From assembly GCA_020057505.1 (NCBI GenBank), contig JAGVFQ010000023.1:1-32706 (forward strand): a stretch of 32,706 nucleotides of DNA, given 5' to 3'. This document shows, in pieces, positions 26,325 to 32,706 of the stretch (position 1 is the stretch's first letter; every line of letters starts with the position of its first letter). The DNA is from Patescibacteria group bacterium (GTDB lineage Bacteria; Patescibacteriota; Patescibacteriia; JAGVFQ01). A model generated the notes under the pieces. That model saw nothing but the letters and a program-made list of their open reading frames with translations, did no database searches and was not told where the DNA came from. The position numbers and the translations under genes were made by a program.

Positions 26325-27500
26325 CTACTGTTTTATCGGCATAATTATATATAAATAGCCGGGCATCGGCTTGGTTTCACCATCATCCTTGCGGAGCGGG
26401 CGAAGGAGGCAGGCAGTGGAGTCGTTCGTCACCTCAAAGGAAATGAGATCACTGCCAATATTTTGCAGGCCATCGAGCAAATAGCGATAATTGACCGTGA
26501 TTTTGTTATTCTCGCCGGAAATTTCCGTTTCCAGGCGCGTATTGCTCTCACCCAGTTGATTATTCACCGAAGAAATCTCAATTTCCTGATCAGCGGGAAT
26601 AAAGTCCAGATTTATGTCAAAAATGCCGCTTTTGGAGAATAAGCTCGCGGTTTTGACCGTCTTCACAAAGCCCGGGACGCTCAAAATCGCCTTGGTTTTG
26701 TGCTCTGAGGGGATAATCTGGCGATAATTCGGATATTGGCCTTCAATTGTCCGGGAGACGAGCTCCATGCTGTCAAAAGAAAATAAAATCTGATTTTCAC
26801 TCAAATAAACTTCAATCTCATCGCCCTCGGCCAAAGACTTGCCTGTGATCTCATCGCCGCTTTGCGACCGTTTGTAGCCGGAGAGGATGCGCAAGAGCTC
26901 TTGGAGCGTCCTCGCCGGGACAATCACGCTCGCCTCGCTCTTGGCTTCTTTCTTGGTACTAATAATCCTCTCTGCCAAGCGATAGCTGTCCGTCGCCGCT
27001 ATAGCGAGACTGTTTTTGCTAAAACTCATAAACACGCCGCTTAGTTCAAGCCTCGCTTCATTTTGCGAGACCGCGAAAGCGACCTGGTTTACTGCTTTTA
27101 TAAATTCTTCAATCTTATAGACATAAGGATTGGTTTTTTCAATTTTCGGAATCAAGGGAAAATCCGACGCTTCTTGGCCACGGATTTTGGTTTTGAATTT
27201 TTTACACTTAATATCCAGACTTTGGTCTTTTAATTCTATATCCACTTTTTCATTGGGCAGTAAACTCACGTAATCCGAGAAAAGTTTTGACTGGACTGTA
27301 AACTCGCCCGGCTCGTCAATCTTCCCGCGCACGATACAGGTGACGCCAATCTCAAGATTAGTTGCCATCAATTTGAGGACGCCGTCTTCCGCTTTTAAAA
27401 GCACGTTGTTTAATATCGGCAGATTAATATTTTTGGAAGATACGTGGCTTACGACGAATAATCCTTGGTTTAAATTTTCTTGAGTGCAGGATAGTTTCAT
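26325..27500 (-). CDS. dnaN: DNA polymerase III subunit beta (sliding clamp)
   Basis: Full-length clamp: MKLSCTQENLNQGLFVVSHVSSKNINLPILNNVLLKAEDG ... ATDSYRLAERII ... C-terminal YLYIIMPIK. Confidence 0.95.
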   Translation of the reverse strand: MKLSCTQENLNQGLFVVSHVSSKNINLPILNNVLLKAEDGVLKLMATNLEIGVTCIVRGKIDEPGEFTVQSKLFSDYVSLLPNEKVDIELKDQSLDIKCKKFKTKIRGQEASDFPLIPKIEKTNPYVYKIEEFIKAVNQVAFAVSQNEARLELSGVFMSFSKNSLAIAATDSYRLAERIISTKKEAKSEASVIVPARTLQELLRILSGYKRSQSGDEITGKSLAEGDEIEVYLSENQILFSFDSMELVSRTIEGQYPNYRQIIPSEHKTKAILSVPGFVKTVKTASLFSKSGIFDINLDFIPADQEIEISSVNNQLGESNTRLETEISGENNKITVNYRYLLDGLQNIGSDLISFEVTNDSTACLLRPLRKDDGETKPMPGYLYIIMPIKQ

Positions 27501-27731
27501 ATACTATATATTAATTATTAACTATTTATATATAAAGAATAACTATAATAAGGGAGTGGATAAAAAAGTAAGAATGTGATTTTTTGTTTTGGCTTGCGAA
27601 AAATTTGGAAAATTTTCTGTTCACATCTCGCTCGTAAACTGTTCGTAAGTTTGGTATAACTTTTTTTAAAATAAAACTTTTCCCCAGCTGACCAATTTTT
27701 GTGTACAGCTGGTCAAGAGTTTGTGCACACT

Positions 27732-29153
27732 TTAACCGCCGTAAATTCGCTGTCTAATTTGCTCAATTTCTTGTCGCATCTTTTCATCGTTTTCAATATT
27801 TTTCGCAATTTTTTCGTATGCGTGAATCGCGGTCGTATGATCGCGGCCGCCCAACTCCTGGCCGATGGCGGGATAGGAACTTTTGAGCTCCGAGCGCATG
27901 AGATACATGATAATCTGGCGCGGCACAACGAGCCTTTTTTCGCGGCACTTACCCACTATTTCAGCTATAGATACGTCAAAAAATGTTGATACCATAGTTA
28001 TGAGTTGTTTTGGCGTGACTGATCTTTTTTGGCCAGAAAAAGAATCCGTAATGGAGGAAAGCAGTTTTTTTACTTCATCGAGCGTCGGCAGCTTATTACT
28101 CAATTGCTGGTAAGCGATGATGCGATTCAAGGCTCCTTCGAGCTCTCGAATATTATTTTGTACATTCGTGGCGATGTAATTGATAATTTCCGGATCAAGA
28201 TTATAATTTTTTTCTTTGCATTTGCTTTCAAGAATCGCGACTCTCGTCTCAAGGTCGGGTTTGGAAATATCGGCAATCATCCCCCATTCAAAGCGGGTAA
28301 GCAATCGGTGTTCGAGCGCGGGGATGGCTTTGGGCGGACGATCAGAACTGATTACCACTTGTTTGTTATTTTGGTGGAGTTCATTAAAAGTATGGAAAAA
28401 CATTTCCTGCGTCCCCTCTTTGCCGGCGATGAATTGGATATCGTCGATCATCAAGAGATCAATAGAACGATATTTAGTTTTGAATCTTTCCACTTCACCC
28501 GAAGAAAGCGAAGAGGTAAAATCATTCATGAATTTTTCGCAGGTCGTGTAGATTATTTTTTTGTTCGGATATTTTTCGAGCAAGGAATGGCCGATCGCTT
28601 GCATCAAGTGCGTCTTGCCGAGGCCTGCGCCGCCGTAGATAAAAAGCGGATTGTAAATTTTACCCGGGTTCATGGCGACAGCCTGGGCCGCGGCGTGGGC
28701 GAGTTCGTTGCCTTTGCCGACAATGAAATATTTAAAAGTATAGCGAGGATTAAGGCCAAAATAATTAGTATTTTCTTTTTCTTCCGGCATTTCCAGAATT
28801 TTTTCCGACGGCAATTCTTTTTTGAGCGCGGGGTTTACCGGAGCTTGCTTCATCGCGCCGACTTTGTAGACAACCTCTTTTATTTTTCCCTGCGTGGCGT
28901 TTTCCATGGCGAGCAAAATAGCTTTCTGATATTTCTTTTCCAGCCACTCTTTGATAAAAGCACTCGGCACGCCGATCACGGCTTGTTCCGCTTCGACCGA
29001 AGAAATAAAAGTTCCTTTGAACCATGTGGAAAAATTCGCTTTGCTTAAAGTCATCTCCAGTTCGCCAAGTACGGCTTGCCAAAGTTGTTGTAAGTCAGAA
29101 TCCATAATATTTTTTTGCTCTAAATTAGATATTTTTTGTCTGTAGGAAGTCAT
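27732..29153 (-). CDS. dnaA: Chromosomal replication initiator protein DnaA
   Basis: GGAGLGKTHLMQAIGH Walker A, LLMIDDIQFIAGK Walker B, and C-terminal GGRDHTTAIHAYEKI. The true start may be the internal MDSDLQQLWQ (29105). Confidence 0.96.
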   Translation of the reverse strand: MTSYRQKISNLEQKNIMDSDLQQLWQAVLGELEMTLSKANFSTWFKGTFISSVEAEQAVIGVPSAFIKEWLEKKYQKAILLAMENATQGKIKEVVYKVGAMKQAPVNPALKKELPSEKILEMPEEKENTNYFGLNPRYTFKYFIVGKGNELAHAAAQAVAMNPGKIYNPLFIYGGAGLGKTHLMQAIGHSLLEKYPNKKIIYTTCEKFMNDFTSSLSSGEVERFKTKYRSIDLLMIDDIQFIAGKEGTQEMFFHTFNELHQNNKQVVISSDRPPKAIPALEHRLLTRFEWGMIADISKPDLETRVAILESKCKEKNYNLDPEIINYIATNVQNNIRELEGALNRIIAYQQLSNKLPTLDEVKKLLSSITDSFSGQKRSVTPKQLITMVSTFFDVSIAEIVGKCREKRLVVPRQIIMYLMRSELKSSYPAIGQELGGRDHTTAIHAYEKIAKNIENDEKMRQEIEQIRQRIYGG

Positions 29154-29209
29154 AATACTATTCTAGCACAGAAGAAGAATAGCATAAACCAGCGAAAAAG
29201 TGCAACAAG

Positions 29210-29240
29210 TGTGGGTAAGGTGTGGATGAACTGTGGGGAA
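29210..29240 (+). promoter_or_regulatory. Three DnaA-box-like 9-mers at 11-bp spacing
   Basis: TGTGGGTAA (29210), TGTGGATGA (29221) and TGTGGGGAA (29232), versus consensus TGTGGATAA. Confidence 0.6.
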
Positions 29241-29269
29241 CCGGTTTTTCCGAGAATTATCAATTATTA

Positions 29270-29297
29270 TTGCTAAATTTTCATAAATTGGTATAAT
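29270..29297 (+). promoter_or_regulatory. Sigma-70-type promoter for rpmH operon
   Basis: TTGCTA - 16 nt - TATAAT, 33 nt upstream of rpmH. Confidence 0.65.
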
Positions 29298-29330
29298 AAA
29301 GAATAAGTAATTAATATTTTTTAAAAATTT

Positions 29331-29468
29331 ATGCATGTAACGACTTATCATCCAAAAAAGAGAAAAAGAGCTAAAACTCACGGGTTTAGGAAAAGAATGG
29401 CCACAAAAAATGGCCGCAATGTGCTCAAGCGTCGCCGACTGAAGAAACGCTGGAAACTAACCGTCTAA
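29331..29468 (+). CDS. rpmH: 50S ribosomal protein L34; missed by ORF track (45 aa)
   Basis: Translation [45 protein letters not shown] matches the L34 signature. Confidence 0.95.
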   Translation: MHVTTYHPKKRKRAKTHGFRKRMATKNGRNVLKRRRLKKRWKLTV

Positions 29469-29499
29469 GATTTTCTTGTTCTTAAATTTTAGCTATTTT

Positions 29500-29847
29500 A
29501 TGCTACAAAAAGTCAATCGTTTAGCGAAAAAAAAGGATTTTGACCGGGTTTTGCGGTTTGGGCAAGGAATAATCTTGAAAGATTTGGGCCTGAAAATCAG
29601 CAAAAATGACCTGCCGATGACCCGTTTTGGCTTTATTGTTAGCAATAAAATCGCCAAGCGGGCGAATAAAAGAAATAAGCTCAAGCGACGATTGAGAGAT
29701 ATAATTAGGCTAAAAATAAAGGAAAAAAGATTGAAAAACGGTTTGGATGCGGTCGTTATCGCTCGCCAGGGTATTTTGGACAGGACTTATTTGGAATTGA
29801 AAGAAGAACTTGAATTTGGCTTAAATAAACTAAAAATTTTGAATTAG
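29500..29847 (+). CDS. rnpA: Ribonuclease P protein component
   Basis: MLQKVNRLAKKKDFDRVLRFGQG ... RFGFIVSNKIAKRANKRNKLKRRLRDIIR. Position after rpmH supports it. Start placed at 29500 rather than 29476. Confidence 0.92.
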   Translation: MLQKVNRLAKKKDFDRVLRFGQGIILKDLGLKISKNDLPMTRFGFIVSNKIAKRANKRNKLKRRLRDIIRLKIKEKRLKNGLDAVVIARQGILDRTYLELKEELEFGLNKLKILN

Positions 29848-29850
29848 CGC

Positions 29851-30108
29851 ATGAATTTTTTCTCCAAAGCGAGCAAAATATTTGTTTTAAATTCGATTCG
29901 GGTTTATCAGCGGACGATTTCGCCGGATCATGGTTTGATCGGGCGGGTTATCTTCCCTTTTGGCGCCTGCCGCTATAAACCCACCTGCTCGGAATACACA
30001 TATCAAGCGATTGATAAATACGGCGTGCTTAAAGGCTCGCTCATGGGTTCTTGGCGGATTTTACGCTGCAACCCTTTTTGCAGGGGCGGCGATGACCCGG
30101 TAAAATAA
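29851..30108 (+). CDS. yidD: Membrane protein insertion efficiency factor YidD
   Basis: [46 protein letters not shown]. Confidence 0.94.
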   Translation: MNFFSKASKIFVLNSIRVYQRTISPDHGLIGRVIFPFGACRYKPTCSEYTYQAIDKYGVLKGSLMGSWRILRCNPFCRGGDDPVK

Positions 30109-30141
30109 GTGAATTTATAAAAGAGAATTAAACGGTTTGTT

Positions 30142-30180
30142 ATCTGTGTAAATCTGTCCAAAATCTGCGCTAATCTGTTT
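30142..30180. repeat. ATCTG-phased short tandem repeat upstream of proS
   Basis: ATCTG at 30142, 30152, 30163 and 30173 (ATCTGTGTAA ATCTGTCCAAA ATCTGCGCTA ATCTGTTTT). Confidence 0.65.
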
Positions 30181-30188
30181 TTTCAGCC

Positions 30189-30216
30189 TTAAACGCAATA
30201 AACTTTTTTGTATAAT
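30189..30216 (+). promoter_or_regulatory. Sigma-70-type promoter for proS
   Basis: TTAAAC - 16 nt - TATAAT, 16 nt upstream of the ATG. Confidence 0.5.
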
Positions 30217-30231
30217 AAAAAGATATAAATT

Positions 30232-31458
30232 ATGAGACAATCTAAACTCTTCACCAAAACACAAAAAGAAGCGCCAAAAGACGAAGTGAGTATTAATGCG
30301 CAATTATTAATCCGTGCCGGTTTTATCGACAAACTCATGGCTGGGGTCTATACCCTCTTACCCTTAGGTCTCCGCGTGATGAAAAAGATTGAAAATATTA
30401 TCCGGGAGGAAATAAATGCGATGGGCGGCCAGGAAATATTCATGCCCTCACTTCAGCCCAAAGAAAATTGGCAGAAAACCGGGCGTTGGGACGCTATGGA
30501 CGATCTCTACAAAGTCAAAGATTCAAGCGATCGGGAATTTGCTCTGGGACCGACGCACGAAGAAGTGGTTGTGCCTCTGGTTAAACGATTCGCGCAGTCG
30601 TACAAAGATTTGCCTTTTGCTACATATCAATTCCAGAATAAATTCCGCATGGAGCTGCGGTCAAAGTCGGGTATCTTGCGCGGGCGAGAATTTATGATGA
30701 AAGATTTGTATTCTTTTCATCTCACGGAAGAAGATTTAAATGAGTATTACGAAAAATCGCAAAAAGTTTATTTTAAAATTTTTGAGCGTGCGGGCTTGGG
30801 CGGGAAAACTTATCTCACTTTTGCTTTGGGTGGGACCTTTTCTAAATATTCTCATGAATTTCAGACTGTAACTCCGGCCGGCGAAGATACGATTTATATT
30901 TGCAAGAATTGCAGTCAGGCGATTAATAAAGAAATCAAAGGCGATGTGGCAGTTTGCCCAAATTGCAAAGGGGAAGATTTTAATGAAGAAAAAGCCATTG
31001 AAGTCGGCAATATTTTTAAATTGATGAATAAATATACGAAGCCTTTTAATCTCACGGTAAAAAATCAAGAAGGCAAAGAGCAGGAAGTGATTATGGGTTG
31101 CTATGGCATCGGTCTCGGTCGATTGATGGGCACGGTAGTGGAAGTCCATCATGATGACAAAGGAATCATCTGGCCCGAGAGCGTTGCGCCTTTTCAAATC
31201 CATTTATTAAGTCTAAAACAAGACGAAAAAGCCAATGAGATTTATGAATCTTTAGCGGCAAAAGGCATTGAAGCGCTCTATGACGACCGCGATCAGGCCG
31301 CCGGTGAAAAATTTGCCGAAGCGGATTTAATTGGTATTCCTTATCGCGTGGTCGTGAGCGAAAAATCGCTCAAAGCTGGCGGCGTGGAAGTAAAGAAACG
31401 TAACGAAGAGAAAGGCGAAATTGTAGAAATAAAAGATTTAATTGGTAAATTAAAATAA
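30232..31458 (+). CDS. proS: Prolyl-tRNA synthetase, compact form lacking the INS editing domain
   Basis: Class II motifs (LLPLGLRVMKKIENIIREE, FRMELRSKSGILRGREFMMKDLYSFH, GCYGIGLGRLMG). Only a short Cys-pair segment separates SHEFQ from EVGNIFKL. Confidence 0.93.
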   Translation: MRQSKLFTKTQKEAPKDEVSINAQLLIRAGFIDKLMAGVYTLLPLGLRVMKKIENIIREEINAMGGQEIFMPSLQPKENWQKTGRWDAMDDLYKVKDSSDREFALGPTHEEVVVPLVKRFAQSYKDLPFATYQFQNKFRMELRSKSGILRGREFMMKDLYSFHLTEEDLNEYYEKSQKVYFKIFERAGLGGKTYLTFALGGTFSKYSHEFQTVTPAGEDTIYICKNCSQAINKEIKGDVAVCPNCKGEDFNEEKAIEVGNIFKLMNKYTKPFNLTVKNQEGKEQEVIMGCYGIGLGRLMGTVVEVHHDDKGIIWPESVAPFQIHLLSLKQDEKANEIYESLAAKGIEALYDDRDQAAGEKFAEADLIGIPYRVVVSEKSLKAGGVEVKKRNEEKGEIVEIKDLIGKLK

Positions 31459-31477
31459 AATTTTTTCAATATCACGT

Positions 31478-31506
31478 GTAGGGAACGGTTTTAAACCGTT
31501 CCCTAC
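31478..31506. repeat. REP-like perfect palindrome
   Basis: GTAGGGAACGGTTT-T-AAACCGTTCCCTAC, a 14-bp perfect stem. Confidence 0.85.
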
Positions 31507-31513
31507 AAAACGG

Positions 31514-31539
31514 TAGAGACAATTCATAAATTGTCTCTA
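31514..31539. repeat. REP-like palindrome
   Basis: TAGAGACAATT-CATA-AATTGTCTCTA, an 11-bp perfect stem. Confidence 0.8.
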
Positions 31540-31585
31540 TGCGGATTTTTAAAAATAAAAAAACGCCGGTTGATGCCGGTGGTTT

Positions 31586-31819
31586 TTATTTTATTATTCT
31601 CACGATTTTTTCTCTCCCCTTCTCTCCTTTGGTAATCTTAATCGCGCTTTTGGGGATTTTGAATTCTTCAGCAATAAATTTTCGCAGGGCTTCATTAGCC
31701 TTGCCCTTGATTGGCGGAGCGGTCAATTTTATCTTTAGATAATTATCCCCTCTCTCCACAATCTGATTTTTTTTAGAACGAGGAATTACCTTGATTTTGA
31801 ATATTTTTTCTTGAGGCAT
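31586..31819 (-). CDS. DUF167 / YggU family protein
   Basis: KIFKIKVIPRSKKNQIVERGDNYLKIKLTAPPIKGKANEALRKFIAEEFKIPKSAIKITKGEKGREKIVRI. Internal start MPQEKIFKIKV preferred over 31849. Confidence 0.88.
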   Translation of the reverse strand: MPQEKIFKIKVIPRSKKNQIVERGDNYLKIKLTAPPIKGKANEALRKFIAEEFKIPKSAIKITKGEKGREKIVRIIK

Positions 31820-31866
31820 AATAATATATTTATTTTCCTTCAATATCACAGGATATGGTGGACGTT

Positions 31867-31894
31867 GTAGGGACAGGTCGCGACCTGTCCCTAC
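31867..31894. repeat. REP-like perfect palindrome
   Basis: GTAGGGACAGGTCG|CGACCTGTCCCTAC, a 28-bp perfect palindrome. Confidence 0.85.
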
Positions 31895-31947
31895 GTTGAA
31901 TAATATTTTTAAAATCGCAAGGTCAAAAATTTTGGTCCCAATATTGA

Positions 31948-32706
31948 TTATATATTCTTTAAAAATTTCAACAATTTTTTATGAATTTTGCCGTTGCTCG
32001 CGAGCATGTCCTTGGATTTGAGATTCCATTCTTGATTTTTATAATCCGTGACCTTACCGTGGGCTTCGCGGACGAGGAGCACACCGGCGGCCACGTCCCA
32101 GGGATGCGCGCCTGGGATCATAATTGATTCAGTGCGGCCGGAAGCGACAAAACCTAGTTCTAAGGCGGCCGAGCCGAGCTGGCGTGTATCAAAGCCTTTT
32201 AACTTGAAATAGACATAGGATTTAGCCGCGCGCTTGATGTCGTTTGTCCGATGGCCGTGGCAAAAGGTGATAAGTGATTTATGTATATCGTTGGTTTGTG
32301 ATACGTGGATTCTTTTGCCATTGAGCGTGGCTCCCCTGCTTTTTTCCGCGATATATAGCTCTTTCATCGCCGGCGCGTAGATAACGCCGAGAATTATTTC
32401 ATTTTTATAAAATAACGCAATAGAAATACAAAACAAAGGATTTTGCATGGAATAATTTGTTGTGCCGTCCAAAGGATCAACCACCCAAAGATAATCGGAT
32501 TTTTGGCGGTTGTCGCCCGCTTCCTCGGAAAGAATTTCATGATCCGGAAAATTCTTTTTGATCAAACCCAAGATGATTTTTTCCGCGCCCAAATCAGCAG
32601 CCGTGGCAATTTCGTGCTTGCTTTTGAAAAATGCTTTGGCGCGGCGATCGTGTTGGAAATTTTTTAAGAGATATTTTCCGGCCTGTTTGGCAGCGACAAT
32701 GGCGAT
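31948..32706 (-). CDS. Inositol monophosphatase family protein, 5' end beyond window
   Basis: ILSEEAG, WVVDPLDGTTNYSMQNPLFCISIALF and HPWDVAAGVLLVREAHGKVTD. The frame stays open to 32706 (IAIVAAKQAGKYLLKNFQHDRRAKAFFKSKHEIATAADLGAEK), so the ORF-track start at 32592 (TTG) is probably not the real one. Confidence 0.92.
   Translation of the reverse strand: MAIVAAKQAGKYLLKNFQHDRRAKAFFKSKHEIATAADLGAEKIILGLIKKNFPDHEILSEEAGDNRQKSDYLWVVDPLDGTTNYSMQNPLFCISIALFYKNEIILGVIYAPAMKELYIAEKSRGATLNGKRIHVSQTNDIHKSLITFCHGHRTNDIKRAAKSYVYFKLKGFDTRQLGSAALELGFVASGRTESIMIPGAHPWDVAAGVLLVREAHGKVTDYKNQEWNLKSKDMLASNGKIHKKLLKFLKNI

Larger units (their letters stand above)
29154..29330. other. Candidate origin of replication (oriC) between dnaA and rpmH
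   Basis: Divergent dnaA/rpmH, a DnaA-box-like cluster, and an adjacent AT-rich stretch. Confidence 0.65.

Noticed and set aside
27501-27731. dnaN-dnaA intergenic region as the main origin
   Set aside because: It is AT-rich with one AGTGGATAA site, but the box cluster and divergent gene orientation favour 29154..29330. Kept only as a possible second part of a bipartite origin.
28029-29048. 339-aa + strand ORF opposite dnaA
   Set aside because: Fully antisense to a confident dnaA. Composition is low-complexity Phe/Arg-rich as expected from the reverse complement of a coding gene.
30142-30180. CRISPR-like array
   Set aside because: Spacing of 10-11 nt with 5-nt core and no spacers of CRISPR length; no cas genes in the window.
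31539-31742. 67-aa + strand ORF opposite DUF167 gene
   Set aside because: Antisense to a recognisable DUF167 gene and starting inside a REP palindrome.

Overview
This window looks like a piece of a Candidate Phyla Radiation (Patescibacteria)-type bacterial chromosome using the standard bacterial code. That assignment is inferred from gene content, and at least one CDS ends in TGA. From left to right it contains: (i) a tandem array of at least five small T4SS/VirB2-like pilin paralogs, the first truncated by the window edge; (ii) a GC-rich lipoprotein gene; (iii) a long envelope-glycosylation block with a DUF2079 protein, several GT-C-like multi-pass proteins, two GT2 polyprenyl-P-sugar synthase-like enzymes, two SAM methyltransferases and a mannose-1-phosphate guanylyltransferase; (iv) yebC-ruvC, ROK kinase, PBP1A, and an ECF sigma factor with a DUF5667 protein; (v) a YgjP-like metallopeptidase, recQ and small orphan genes; (vi) the origin region dnaN-dnaA-(oriC)-rpmH-rnpA-yidD; and (vii) a compact proS, a DUF167 gene and a partial inositol monophosphatase. 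The ORF track missed rpmH (45 aa) and a 47-aa CDS. No CRISPR array, rRNA, tRNA or transposase was found. The most notable unexplained structure is a set of small non-coding repeats. One family of C-rich/G-rich palindromes includes a 75-bp copy (25 codons) that sits in frame inside the DUF2079 gene. There are also REP-like perfect palindromes, 7-nt tandem repeats directly upstream of start codons and inside a CDS, and an ATCTG repeat phased at about one helical turn upstream of proS. The oriC candidate carries three DnaA-box-like 9-mers at exact 11-bp spacing.
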